Source: CBDAPE01 sp965198325
Lineage (GTDB): Bacteria; Pseudomonadota; Alphaproteobacteria; UBA828; JAPUJA01
Length of the DNA: 64,000 nucleotides
Assembly (NCBI GenBank): GCA_965198325.1
Contig: CBDAPE010000017.1
Location: 248,001-312,000 of the forward strand
Direction of reading: 5' to 3'
The notes beneath the pieces are model-generated. The model was not told the DNA's origin. It made no database searches and worked only from the letters and a program-made list of their open reading frames with translations. Positions 11,275 to 20,392 of this stretch are shown here, one piece after another (the first letter of the stretch is position 1; each line of letters starts with the position of its first letter). The translations under genes and the position numbers were made by a program.

Positions 11275-12519
11275 TTAAAAATTCTCGCGCAGCCATTGAC
11301 CGATCCGGCCGATATGGCTGGCCGACGTGGCCGCGCTCCCCGTTGTCCGTCGGGCGTTATCGGTTGGCTTCTGCGCCGCATAAATCAGCAGGCCGGCGCA
11401 GGTGGAAAAAGCGGGGCCGCCTGTTGCTTCGGCGAGTCCCTGAATGTGGTTCGGCCGACCCAGCCGGACCTGGCGGTCCAGGATGTCGGCGACGAGATCG
11501 CACACGCCTTGCAGCTGGCTTGCGCCACCGGTCAAGACCACACGGCGGTCGCCGAGCGGTGCGAATCCGCTCGTGACCAGGCGGTCGCGAATGAGCTCAA
11601 AAATCTCCTCGACGCGCGGGCGAATGATTCCGATCATCACGGCCTTGGGAACCTGGCCCACGCCGTCCGGCGCGTCCTCGCCGAGCGGCGGAACCTCGAT
11701 CAACTCGTGTTGGTCGCGCGGCGAAGCCGTCACGCCGCCCAGGAGTGTCTTCATCCGCTCCGCGTGAAGGGTCGGCGTCGACAGTCCTCGAGCGAGATCG
11801 TTCGTCACATGAGCGCCGCCGATCGGCACCGTGTCGGCGAAGATCATCTCGCCGTTGGCGAAGACGGCGATGGTTGTCGATCCGCCGCCCATATCGATCA
11901 GTGTGACACCGAGATCCATCTCGTCCTCGACCAGACAGGCGAGGCCCGAGGCATAGGGCGAGAGGACTGGGGCGGCGGTATCAAGATGGCAGCGCGCGAT
12001 ACAGGTCCGCAGTGTGCGCAGCGTGCCGGCCGCGACGGTCGCCAGGTGAATTCTGGCGCCCAGCTTGTTGCCGTACATCCCGCGGGGATCTCGGATGCCG
12101 CCTTCGCCGTCGATCGTGTAGCCGATGGGCAAGGCATGGATCAATTCGCGCTCGTCGGATACCAGCTGAAATTCGCCGGTATCGAATACCCGGCGCAAAT
12201 CCCCGAGCCCGACTTCGTGACCCGAGATCTCGACTTCTGCATTGAGCGTGTGCGATGCCGGCGCGCCGCCGCTGATGTTGACGAAGACCTCGTGGATGTT
12301 CTGGCCGGCCATCTGCTCGGCGGCATGTACGGTCGCGGAAATCGAGGTTTCGACAGCGTCCATGTCGACTACCCGTCCCGACCGCAAGCCATGCGAAACC
12401 TGATGACCGATACCAATGACACGCAGGCCATCCTCGCCTTCGTCGCGTGCGATGAAGCAACACACCTTGCTCGTGCCCACATCGAGTGCCGTGATCAAAT
12501 CGCCGGTGCCCAGAGCCAT
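11275..12519 (-). CDS. ftsA: Cell division protein FtsA
   Basis: 414 residues from the ATG at 12519, chosen because the actin-fold domain begins directly (ITALDVGTSKVCCFIAR); an upstream in-frame start would overlap ftsQ. It is an actin-like ATPase that tethers FtsZ filaments to the membrane. Phosphate-binding motifs DVGTSK and DMGGGSTTIAVF are visible, with VLTGGASQL late in the protein. The C-terminus GRIGQWLRENF is the amphipathic membrane-targeting helix. It starts 34 bp after ftsQ and is separated from ftsZ by a 90-bp gap. Confidence 0.96.
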   Translation of the reverse strand: MALGTGDLITALDVGTSKVCCFIARDEGEDGLRVIGIGHQVSHGLRSGRVVDMDAVETSISATVHAAEQMAGQNIHEVFVNISGGAPASHTLNAEVEISGHEVGLGDLRRVFDTGEFQLVSDERELIHALPIGYTIDGEGGIRDPRGMYGNKLGARIHLATVAAGTLRTLRTCIARCHLDTAAPVLSPYASGLACLVEDEMDLGVTLIDMGGGSTTIAVFANGEMIFADTVPIGGAHVTNDLARGLSTPTLHAERMKTLLGGVTASPRDQHELIEVPPLGEDAPDGVGQVPKAVMIGIIRPRVEEIFELIRDRLVTSGFAPLGDRRVVLTGGASQLQGVCDLVADILDRQVRLGRPNHIQGLAEATGGPAFSTCAGLLIYAAQKPTDNARRTTGSAATSASHIGRIGQWLRENF

Positions 12520-12553
12520 CTCCTGTTTCGTCCTCGTTCGCAGCCGTTGTCGT

Positions 12554-13423
12554 TCAAATTCTCGGGCCCAGGTCCACCACGTCGCCCACCGCGCCATCGT
12601 CGAGGCGCAGGGTCAGGCGATCGGCAAGACGCAAATCGACGACCGAGACCGCGCGCTCCAGCAACCCGTGCTCGCGGACGAGCCGGGCGAACCGCGCCCA
12701 GGCCGCGGCAGGGTCGGCTTCGGGCATGCGCACCTCGATGCCGTTGTCGAACAGCAAATTCCAGCGCCGGCTGCCGACATGCACTGCGGCCATGACCCGG
12801 GCGTTGAGGTCGGGCTCGGTGATCAGCAGGGCGAACAGGGCCGGTGCATGGATCGCTGCCGCGTCACCGACGATCAGGGGAAGTTCGGCGTAGCGGTCGA
12901 GCCCCTCGGTTCCGATGACCTCCCCGTCCCGGTCGACGAGCACGGTTTGACCGCCATGCTGCCAGCGGGCGAACGGCCGCCGCTCGACGAGGTGGACCCG
13001 GATGGTATCTGGCAATTGCCGTTGGACCGTCGCCATCTGGATCCAACCGATCGCCTCGAGGCGCCGCTTGGCCGCTTGTGGATCGAAGTCCATGATCGGT
13101 TGACCCCGCGTCACGCCGAGCGCTGCGAGCACGGCCTCGCGGGTTGTTTCCTGCCGGCCGACGCTGAGCACGTCCTGGATGGTGTAGCCGGCATCAGCAC
13201 TGACCGACGTGGCTGTCGCTTGGAGGTGTCCGACAGCCCGTTCGACCTGACCGGTCCGCCAGGCATACAGCGGGCCGCCCACGAGCAAGACGAGCACGAG
13301 GCCCATGACCCCGGTGCGGCGGGACAATCTGAGCCAGCGGGCCGGTCGCCGCCGGCCCGGCGCGCGCCGGGCTGCCTTGGTCCTAGCCCGGACGGGCGCG
13401 AACCATGGGATCAGGCGTCGCAT
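12554..13423 (-). CDS. ftsQ: Cell division protein FtsQ
   Basis: 289 residues. A basic cytoplasmic N-terminus (Arg-rich, residues 1-36) is followed by one transmembrane helix (about 38-55) and a periplasmic POTRA domain (about 80-150, from YTIQDVLSVGR). The FtsQ beta domain follows, with the conserved LVERRPFARWQ segment and the final LDLR-type strand. FtsQ links early and late divisome proteins (FtsB and FtsL). Its 5' end overlaps ddl by 13 bp, and it sits in the conserved ddl-ftsQ-ftsA-ftsZ order. Confidence 0.93.
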   Translation of the reverse strand: MRRLIPWFAPVRARTKAARRAPGRRRPARWLRLSRRTGVMGLVLVLLVGGPLYAWRTGQVERAVGHLQATATSVSADAGYTIQDVLSVGRQETTREAVLAALGVTRGQPIMDFDPQAAKRRLEAIGWIQMATVQRQLPDTIRVHLVERRPFARWQHGGQTVLVDRDGEVIGTEGLDRYAELPLIVGDAAAIHAPALFALLITEPDLNARVMAAVHVGSRRWNLLFDNGIEVRMPEADPAAAWARFARLVREHGLLERAVSVVDLRLADRLTLRLDDGAVGDVVDLGPRI

Positions 13424-14327
13424 CGCGCCTCCTCCACCATCCAGCTGACGAGCTCGCCAAAGCCGATCCCCACATGGGCCGCGATCTCCGGTACCAGGGA
13501 GAGCGGCGTCATGCCAGGTTGGGTATTGATCTCAAGCATGTAGAACCGGCCTGGCGAAGTCTCGGTGTCGTCGTAACGAAGATCGGCCCGCGTGACGCCG
13601 CGGCATCCCAGCGAGCGATGGGCGAGAAGCGCGAACTCCAGGGCCTCTTCATACGATGGCTCCGGCAGGGGCGCCGGCATCAAGTGCTCGGCCTTGCCTT
13701 CGGTGTATTTGGCTTCGTAGTCGTAGAACTCGTTCTTGGGGCGAATCTCGATCGCGCCGAGTGCCGAATCGCCCATGACGGCAACCTGGATTTCGCGCCC
13801 GGGAATGAAGCGTTCGACCAGAACCTCGTCGCCGTAGTCCCACGCGTCCGGGTCGTCGAGCGGTGGCAGGTTGTCACCGGGATGAACAATGCGTACGCCA
13901 ACGCTCGAGCCTTCGTTGACCGGCTTGATCACGAAGGGCGGATCGAGCGGCGTCGCGGCGGAGAGCGCTGCCCGATGGACGACCTTACCCTCGGGGCACG
14001 GGATCCCGGCTGCGAGGAAAACCTCGATCGCGGCCGGTTTGTTCATGGCCAGCGCGGAGGCCCGTACGCCGGAATGGGTGTAGGGATGCCTAGAATCTCC
14101 AGCAGACCTTGGATGCAACCGTCCTCGCCGAATCGTCCGTGCAATGCGTTGAACACCACGTCGGGGGCGATTTGGATCAGAACTTGTGCAATGTCGCGGC
14201 CGACGTCGATCCGCGAGACCTGGTAGTCCCGCGCCTCGAGTGCGTCGGCGACGGCGCCGCCGCTCACGTGCGATACCTCTCGCTCGGCAGACCAGCCCCC
14301 CATCAGGACCGCGACATGCTTGGTCAT
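13411..14327 (-). pseudogene. ddl: D-alanine--D-alanine ligase, frameshifted by one base
   Basis: The start (ATG 14327, MTKHVAVLMGGWSAEREVS) and the end (...LEINTQPGMTPLSLVPEIAAH) are both clearly Ddl, but they lie in different frames. The N-terminal frame reads LEILGIP and then becomes nonsense, while the other frame resumes with YTHSGVRASALAMNK. One base is missing in the run at 14083-14085 (GGG on +, CCC on the coding strand). Restoring it gives a normal 305-residue ATP-grasp enzyme with GSSVGV, RPKNEFYDY and the metal-binding EINTQPG. It would make the D-Ala-D-Ala dipeptide used by MurF. It overlaps murB by ATGA and ftsQ by 13 bp, so the layout is otherwise intact. Either a real lesion, with another ddl elsewhere, or a homopolymer sequencing error; the latter is my preference. 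Confidence 0.85.
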
Positions 14328-15268
14328 GCGGGGTTGCCCTCCTCGGGATCAACGGGCCGGCCGATCCGGCGAATTTCCCACTCCAGCATTACACCGGTCG
14401 CATCGGCCACGCGACGACGGACCTCCTCGCCGAGCGTCTCGATGTCGGCAGCGCTCGCATTGCCGGAATTGATCAGGAAGTTGCAGTGCTTCTCCGAGAC
14501 CATTGCGTCGCCGTGGCGCAGGCCTCGGCAACCCGCACGCTCGATCAATTCCCATGCCTTTACGTCGGGGGGGTTGACGAAGGTGCTGCCGCCGGTCCGC
14601 CCGCGCGCCGGCTGATGGGCATCTCGGTCCGCGGTGATCTCGGCCATGCGCTCGGCGATCTCCTCGCGTGCATCGAGCCGCCCCTCGAGGCTTGCGCCCA
14701 CGAAGATCCAGTCCTCTGGCACGCTGCAATGGCGGTATGCGAAACCCAAATCGCCCGAACCCAGCCGGTGCAGGCCGCCGTCGGGATCGAGCGCGCGGGC
14801 CTCGCGCGTTACGTCGCGCATCTCGCGTCCGTAGGCGCCCGCGTTCATGCGCAGGGCTCCGCCGATTGTGCCGGGCACGCCGCACAGGAATTCGAGGTCG
14901 CTGACGGAATGATCCCGGCAGTTCAGGGCCACGTTGAGGTCGAAAGCCCCGGCGCCCGCGTGGACGGTCGTGCCTTCGATGGTCACTTGCGCGAACGCGC
15001 GGCCCAGACGAACGACGACGCCGGGGACGCCACCATCGCGGATCAACAGATTCGAACCGACGCCGAGCACGGTGACGGGCACGTCGGCGGGGCGCTTGGC
15101 AAGGAAGCCCTGCAAATCGTCGAGATCCGCGGGCTTGAATAGCACCTCGGCGCCGCCCCCCGCCTTGAACCAGGTCATGGGGCCGAGCGGCGCGTCGGCG
15201 ATCAGACGGCCGCGTACCGGCGGTAGCCGATCCATCAGGTGGGTAGGGTCCGTGCGTTGCGGCATCAT
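14324..15268 (-). CDS. murB: UDP-N-acetylenolpyruvoylglucosamine reductase MurB
   Basis: 314 residues. This FAD enzyme reduces enolpyruvyl-UDP-GlcNAc to UDP-MurNAc with NADPH. The FAD-binding segment is LGVGSNLLIRDGGVPGVVVRL. The substrate loop NAGAYG and the catalytic serine in GGSTFVNPP are present, as is the C-terminal SEKHCNFLINSGNA block with its active-site glutamate. The start ATG at 15268 overlaps the murC stop, and the stop overlaps the ddl start; both overlaps are ATGA. Confidence 0.96.
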   Translation of the reverse strand: MMPQRTDPTHLMDRLPPVRGRLIADAPLGPMTWFKAGGGAEVLFKPADLDDLQGFLAKRPADVPVTVLGVGSNLLIRDGGVPGVVVRLGRAFAQVTIEGTTVHAGAGAFDLNVALNCRDHSVSDLEFLCGVPGTIGGALRMNAGAYGREMRDVTREARALDPDGGLHRLGSGDLGFAYRHCSVPEDWIFVGASLEGRLDAREEIAERMAEITADRDAHQPARGRTGGSTFVNPPDVKAWELIERAGCRGLRHGDAMVSEKHCNFLINSGNASAADIETLGEEVRRRVADATGVMLEWEIRRIGRPVDPEEGNPA

Positions 15269-16707
15269 TGACCGATCTCCTTTGGCGCCGTCGCCCGGAT
15301 TCCGCTAAGTGCGTCGAGCTCGGTGGGGAGGCGGTGCGCCCATTGCGTAATGCTGCCCGCGCCGAGACAGACGACAAAGTCGCCCGGGCGCGCGATTTGC
15401 CGAACCAGTGGGGCAAGCTGGTCCGGAGATTCGAGGGTTTCGACATGACGGTGGCCACGGCCACGTATGCCATCGACCAGGTGCGTGCGATCGATTCCCT
15501 CGATGGGATCCTCGCCCGCAGCGTGGACGTCTGCCACGATGACCGCATCGGCATCGTTGAAACAGGTGCAAAATTCCTCGAACAGGTCTCGCAGGCGGGA
15601 GTAGCGATGAGGCTGGACGACGGCGACGATGTTGTTCGGGCATGCACTCCGGGCGGCGCGCAATACGGCCTCTATCTCGACGGGGTGATGTCCGTAATCG
15701 TCGATCACGACGATCCCGCGGCTCTCGCCCGTCTTGGTAAAGCGTCGTTTGACGCCCTTGAAGCCGCGCAAGGCCCGGCGCGCCACCTCGTCGGGAATGG
15801 CCATTTCCCGGGCGACGACAAGCGCGGCCAGTGAATTCTGGACGTTATGGGCGCCGACCATCGGCAGGCGAAGGTCCATCAGCATCTGCGAACCGCCCTG
15901 GACCCGATCGTTGATCTCGACATTGAAGACCGATCCGCCGGAATCGAAACGCAGGTCGCTGGCCCGGAACTCCGCCTGCGGACTCATGCCGTAGGTCACG
16001 ACACGCCGATCCGTGACGCGGCCGATCATGGCCTGGACCTCGGGATGGTCGATGCACAGCGCCGCGAAGCCGTAGAACGGAATATTTTCGATGAAACTCT
16101 GGAACGCCGCGCGAAGTGCGTCGAAGGTGCCGTAAAAGCCCATATGCTCCGCGTCGATGTTGGTCACGACAGCGACCGTCGCGGGCAGCTTGACGAAGGT
16201 GCCGTCGGATTCGTCGGCTTCGACGACCATCCAGTCGCCTTCGCCGAGCCGTGCATTGGTGCCGTAGGCGTTGATGATCCCGCCGTTAATCACTGTCGGG
16301 TCGTATTGGCCGGCCTCGAGCATGGCCACGATGATCGATGTCGTCGTCGTCTTGCCATGGGTCCCGCCAACCGCGATCGACCATTTCAGGCGCATCAATT
16401 CAGCCAGCATTTCCGCCCTGCGGACGACGGGAATCAGCCGCGCGCGGGCGGTCGCAACCTCGGGATTGCTGTTGTCGACCGCGGAGGACACGACGACGAC
16501 TTCGGCGTCGCCCAGATTTTCCGCGGTATGGCCGATGGCGACGGGTACGCCGAGGGCGCGAAGTCGGCGCACATTGACGGTTTCAACGAGATCGCTGCCT
16601 TGGACCCTGTAGCCGAGAGTTTGCATCACTTCGGCAATCCCGCTCATGCCGATCCCACCGATCCCGACGAAGTGGATTCTTCCAATGTTCAACGGCATCA
16701 TCTTCAT
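15265..16707 (-). CDS. murC: UDP-N-acetylmuramate--L-alanine ligase MurC
   Basis: 480 residues from the ATG at 16707, which overlaps the murG stop by ATGA; the longer open frame upstream is antisense noise over murG. The Rossmann-like N-domain (IHFVGIGGIGMSGIA, residues 11-25) binds UDP. The Mur-ligase P-loop GGTHGKT is at 114-120. Then come the central domain (NIDAEHMGFYG) and a C-terminal domain with DDYGHHPVEI and VVQPHRYSR. It adds the first amino acid of the stem peptide to UDP-MurNAc. Confidence 0.97.
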   Translation of the reverse strand: MKMMPLNIGRIHFVGIGGIGMSGIAEVMQTLGYRVQGSDLVETVNVRRLRALGVPVAIGHTAENLGDAEVVVVSSAVDNSNPEVATARARLIPVVRRAEMLAELMRLKWSIAVGGTHGKTTTTSIIVAMLEAGQYDPTVINGGIINAYGTNARLGEGDWMVVEADESDGTFVKLPATVAVVTNIDAEHMGFYGTFDALRAAFQSFIENIPFYGFAALCIDHPEVQAMIGRVTDRRVVTYGMSPQAEFRASDLRFDSGGSVFNVEINDRVQGGSQMLMDLRLPMVGAHNVQNSLAALVVAREMAIPDEVARRALRGFKGVKRRFTKTGESRGIVVIDDYGHHPVEIEAVLRAARSACPNNIVAVVQPHRYSRLRDLFEEFCTCFNDADAVIVADVHAAGEDPIEGIDRTHLVDGIRGRGHRHVETLESPDQLAPLVRQIARPGDFVVCLGAGSITQWAHRLPTELDALSGIRATAPKEIGQ

Positions 16708-17855
16708 GCCGTGCCCTCCGATGCGGTCGGCGCACCGGCCGCGGAACTGGGCACTCGGTTGCCGTCGAGCGTGACCGCGTCGACCAGGTTTGCCAGATCG
16801 CGGGCGGCGTCCGGTCGCGCGAGCGATCGTGCTGCGGCTGCGGCGCGCGCGAGGTCGCCGGGCGCCTGGGCTAGGCTTTCGACTCGTTGGGTCAGGGCGG
16901 CGGCGGTTAGTTCCCGTTGGGTGATCTGCCAGCCGCCGCCGGCGGCAACAAGCGCTTCGGCGTTCAGGCCCTGATGGTCGTCGGCAGAAAACGGGAAGGG
17001 CACGAGAATCGCCGGGCGACCGGCCACGGCAAGCTCGGCCACTGTCGACGCACCGGCACGCGAAACGACCAAATGGGCTGCGGCGAGACGCCGGTCCATG
17101 TCGTCGAAGAAGCTGCTGAGATCCGCGACGATTCCGTCTGCCGCGTAGCGGGTGCGTGCCGCCTCGATATCCTCGGGTCGGCATTGTTGGGTCACCAGCA
17201 GGCGGGAACGCAGGTTTTCCGGAAGATTCGCGAGCGCGCTCGGCAGGATCGTGCTGAAACTTCGGGCGCCTTGGCTGCCGCCGAATACGAGGAGCCTGAA
17301 GCGTTCACCGGCATCGGGCGGGGTGTAATCCATCTCCGAAAGGGCCGCGATGGCCGGGCGGACCGGATTGCCCGTATGGACAATCCGCGCGGCCGTCGCG
17401 CCGTCGAGTCGTCGAGTTTCCGGGAATGACGTCGCAATCGCCGAGACTCGGGCGGCGACGAACCGATTGGCGCGTCCCAAAATGGCGTTCTGCTCGTGCA
17501 GGATGCAGGGGAGGCCGAGACGGGTCGCCGCCACAATGGTCGGCAGCGAAGGATATCCGCCGAAACCGACCACGACGGTGGGACGCAGCCGGCGCAGCAG
17601 GAAAAAGGCTTCGACGGTGCCGTAGGCCGTGGACGCCAGGCTCAAGAGACGTCGGTCGATCCCGCGATGGCCGAGCCCCCCGGCATGAACCGTATGGGTC
17701 TCGATGCCCTCGAAGCCGAGGTCGTGGTCGCGGCCGCGTTGATCGGTCACCAGGACCAACTTCGCGCCCCGGGCTCCGAGTTCCGCGGCCAGCGCCTGGG
17801 CCGGGAAAACATGACCCCCGGTGCCACCGGCGGCAAGGGCGACAGGAAGGCTCAT
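16704..17855 (-). CDS. murG: Lipid II-forming GlcNAc transferase MurG
   Basis: 383 residues from the ATG at 17855, which overlaps the ftsW stop by ATGA. This GT-B glycosyltransferase at the inner face of the membrane converts lipid I to lipid II. The N-terminal glycine loop GGTGGH is at residues 10-15, with HEQNAILGRANR mid N-domain. In the C-domain, GGSQGARSF and SRAGASTVAELAVAGRPAILVPFP form the UDP-GlcNAc site, followed by DDHQGLNAEAL. A poorly conserved 25-residue tail ends the protein. Confidence 0.96.
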   Translation of the reverse strand: MSLPVALAAGGTGGHVFPAQALAAELGARGAKLVLVTDQRGRDHDLGFEGIETHTVHAGGLGHRGIDRRLLSLASTAYGTVEAFFLLRRLRPTVVVGFGGYPSLPTIVAATRLGLPCILHEQNAILGRANRFVAARVSAIATSFPETRRLDGATAARIVHTGNPVRPAIAALSEMDYTPPDAGERFRLLVFGGSQGARSFSTILPSALANLPENLRSRLLVTQQCRPEDIEAARTRYAADGIVADLSSFFDDMDRRLAAAHLVVSRAGASTVAELAVAGRPAILVPFPFSADDHQGLNAEALVAAGGGWQITQRELTAAALTQRVESLAQAPGDLARAAAAARSLARPDAARDLANLVDAVTLDGNRVPSSAAGAPTASEGTA

Positions 17856-18976
17856 AGCGTAACCCCCTCGCCCGGGCGCCGTCGCGTGAGCGCCAGTACA
17901 ATGCCCATGCCGAGCGCGATGGCTAGCAGCGACGAGCCGCCGTAGCTGACAAACGGCAGCGTCATGCCCTTTGCGGGCAGTAGCCGAAGCGTAACGCTCA
18001 TATTGATCAGGGCTTGCAGCCCGAATTGTGCAAGGATTCCGGAAACCGCGAGGAGAACGAACAGGTTGGCTTCCGAAATGACCCGGGAGAATCCCCGTAA
18101 CACGATGAAGCCGAACAACCCGACGATCACCAGGCAAAGCAGCACGCCGAATTCCTCGCCGGCGACGGCAAAGATGAAGTCGGTATGGGCGTCGGGCAGG
18201 ATTTCCTTGACGACACCTTCGCCTGGGCCTGCGCCGAACAAACCGCCATGCATGAAGGCATCGAGCGAGCGGTCGATCTGATAGCTGTCACCCGACGACG
18301 GATCGAGGAAAAGGTCGATCCGGCTCGCGACATGGGGCATCGCGAGATAGCCGAGCACCACGGCGCCGATTCCGACGCCGACGATCAGCAACATCCAGAC
18401 CAGCGGCAAACCCGCCAGAAAAAATTGAAGCAACCAGGTCAGCGTGATCGCCACCGCCATGCCAAAGTCGGGCTGCAGCGCGATCAAGCCAACGACGAGA
18501 ACGAACATGCCGATCGAGATCAGATTGCCAGGGAATCCCTCGCGCTTGCGCTGCTCGGCAAACATCCAGGCCGCGATTACGGCAAAGGTTGGCTTGATGA
18601 ACTCGGAAGGCTGCAAGGAAAATCCGCCAAGCGATATCCAACGCGTTGCGCCCTTCACCTCCATGCCCGCAATCAGCGTCACCCCGAGCAGCAGGACGCC
18701 GACTAGAAAGCCGATTGCGGCAAGTCGGCGCACGCCGAGCGGGGAGAGCAGTGACACGCCGATCATGAGGGCGAGCGCCAGCGGAACGAAGAGCATCTGA
18801 TGGCGTACGAAATGAAAGGAATCGAGCCCGATCCGTTCCGCGACTGCCGGGCTGGACGCGAGCGTCAGCACGGCGCCGATCAGAACCAGCAAAACGAGCG
18901 CGAACAGCGTCCAGCGATCGACTGTCCACCACCAGAGACCGAGCACGCTGCGGTCGTCGCGACCGAAGCTCGTCAT
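17852..18976 (-). CDS. ftsW: SEDS peptidoglycan polymerase FtsW
   Basis: 374 residues with about ten hydrophobic helices. SEDS-family signatures are visible: GATRWISLGGFSLQPSEFIKP around residues 109-130, LQPDFGMA, the extracellular-loop segment QIDRSLDAFMHGGLFGAGPGEG, HTDFIFAVAGEE, and GMTLPFVSYGGSSLLA near the C-terminus. FtsW polymerises glycan strands at the septum with its partner FtsI, encoded upstream in the same cluster. Start and stop overlap murD and murG by ATGA. Confidence 0.95.
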   Translation of the reverse strand: MTSFGRDDRSVLGLWWWTVDRWTLFALVLLVLIGAVLTLASSPAVAERIGLDSFHFVRHQMLFVPLALALMIGVSLLSPLGVRRLAAIGFLVGVLLLGVTLIAGMEVKGATRWISLGGFSLQPSEFIKPTFAVIAAWMFAEQRKREGFPGNLISIGMFVLVVGLIALQPDFGMAVAITLTWLLQFFLAGLPLVWMLLIVGVGIGAVVLGYLAMPHVASRIDLFLDPSSGDSYQIDRSLDAFMHGGLFGAGPGEGVVKEILPDAHTDFIFAVAGEEFGVLLCLVIVGLFGFIVLRGFSRVISEANLFVLLAVSGILAQFGLQALINMSVTLRLLPAKGMTLPFVSYGGSSLLAIALGMGIVLALTRRRPGEGVTL

Positions 18977-20388
18977 GACGCGACTCTCCGCTCGGACTCC
19001 GGGCTAGGATCGACGTAACCGTTGGCGAGCGCCAGAGCCGTGCGCCGGAAGGCATCGCCGCGGGCTTCGAAGTTGGGCCACTGGTCGAATGAGGCGCAGG
19101 CGGGCGAGAGGAGGACGACACCCCGCTCGACTCCGCTTGCCCGGGCCCGGGCATAGGCTTCGCGCACCGCCGTTTCGAGATCACCCGATCGGGTGTAGGA
19201 CACGCGACCCTCCAGGGTCTTGGCGAACCCGTCACTCGCTTCGCCGATCAGGAAGGCGTGGGCGACGCGCGAGAACAGGGGCGCGAGCGAGACGATTCCG
19301 TCGGCTTTCGGGCGCCCGCCGGCGATCCAGTAAATATTGTCGAAACAGGCCAGCGCCTGGGCTGCCGCATCGGCATTGGTCGCCTTGCTGTCGTTGACGA
19401 ATTGCAAACCGTCGTGGCTCGCTACCGTCTCCAGCCGGTGTGCGAGGCCCGGAAAACTGATCATTGCGCCGCCGGCGATTGCGCTCGGAACGCCCAGTGC
19501 GCGGGTCGCGGCGAATGCGGTGGCCGCGTTCTGCCAGTTATGGGCGCCGCGCAGTCCGGCAGCGAGGCGCAAATCGACGACTGGCCAGGGTTCGTCGTCG
19601 ATTACGTCGTGCAGGACGCCGCTTTCGACACAAACACCGCGGGGCGGCGCGAAATGCAGGGAGACCGGGATAACCGACCGCTCGGGTTCGGTTTCGAGAG
19701 CGCTGAAGATCTCGAGCGATGCCTGGTCGTCGATGCCGATCACCGAAACGCCGTCGGTTCGCCGGAAGATTTTCCGCTTGGCGGCGACATAGCCGGCCAT
19801 GTTGCCGTGACGATCGAGGTGATCGGGACTGACGTTAAGCCAGACTGCAACGTCTGGCGCAAATGAGCGGGTCAGATCGAGCTGGTAGGAGGACACTTCG
19901 AGTACGTAGGTGCCCTCCGCACCGAGCGGATCGAGATCGAGCGCGGGTCGGCCGAGATTTCCGCCGGTTTCGGCCCGCTGGCCATCGCGGTTTAGGATAT
20001 GGCCGATCAGCGCGGTCGTCGTCGATTTGCCGTTCGTCCCGGTGACGGCGACATAACGGGCATCGGGTTGGCTCATCGCCAGCAACTCGATATCGCCGAG
20101 AATCTCGACGCCGGCTCCCCGTGCCTGAACGACGACGCGATGGGGTTCGGGATGGGTCAGGGAAACACCCGGGCTGAGGATCAGTGCCGCCATGCCCGTC
20201 CAATCGAGCGTTGCCGGATCGGACAGCGTTACGCCGGCTGCGGCAGCCGCCTCACGCGCCGCGGCGCTGTCGTCCCAGCCATGAACTCGCGCCTGTCCGG
20301 CGAGCAGCGATTTCGCGCAGGCCAATCCGCTTCGGCCCAGCCCAAATACGGCGACATCCCGATTTGCGTAGGTGGTGACGACGATCAC
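18973..20388 (-). CDS. murD: UDP-N-acetylmuramoyl-L-alanine--D-glutamate ligase MurD
   Basis: 471 residues from a GTG start at 20388, supported by GAGGTG 7 bp upstream. The nucleotide fold begins DVAVFGLGRSG (residues 11-21). The P-loop GTNGKSTTT is at 117-125. NVSPDHLDRHG and the C-terminal VNDSKATNADAAAQAL and LLSPACASFDQW blocks are classic MurD. It adds D-glutamate to UDP-MurNAc-L-Ala in the cytoplasm. It begins 4 bp after mraY and overlaps ftsW by ATGA. Confidence 0.96.
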   Translation of the reverse strand: MIVVTTYANRDVAVFGLGRSGLACAKSLLAGQARVHGWDDSAAAREAAAAAGVTLSDPATLDWTGMAALILSPGVSLTHPEPHRVVVQARGAGVEILGDIELLAMSQPDARYVAVTGTNGKSTTTALIGHILNRDGQRAETGGNLGRPALDLDPLGAEGTYVLEVSSYQLDLTRSFAPDVAVWLNVSPDHLDRHGNMAGYVAAKRKIFRRTDGVSVIGIDDQASLEIFSALETEPERSVIPVSLHFAPPRGVCVESGVLHDVIDDEPWPVVDLRLAAGLRGAHNWQNAATAFAATRALGVPSAIAGGAMISFPGLAHRLETVASHDGLQFVNDSKATNADAAAQALACFDNIYWIAGGRPKADGIVSLAPLFSRVAHAFLIGEASDGFAKTLEGRVSYTRSGDLETAVREAYARARASGVERGVVLLSPACASFDQWPNFEARGDAFRRTALALANGYVDPSPESERRVAS

Positions 20389-20392
20389 GAGA

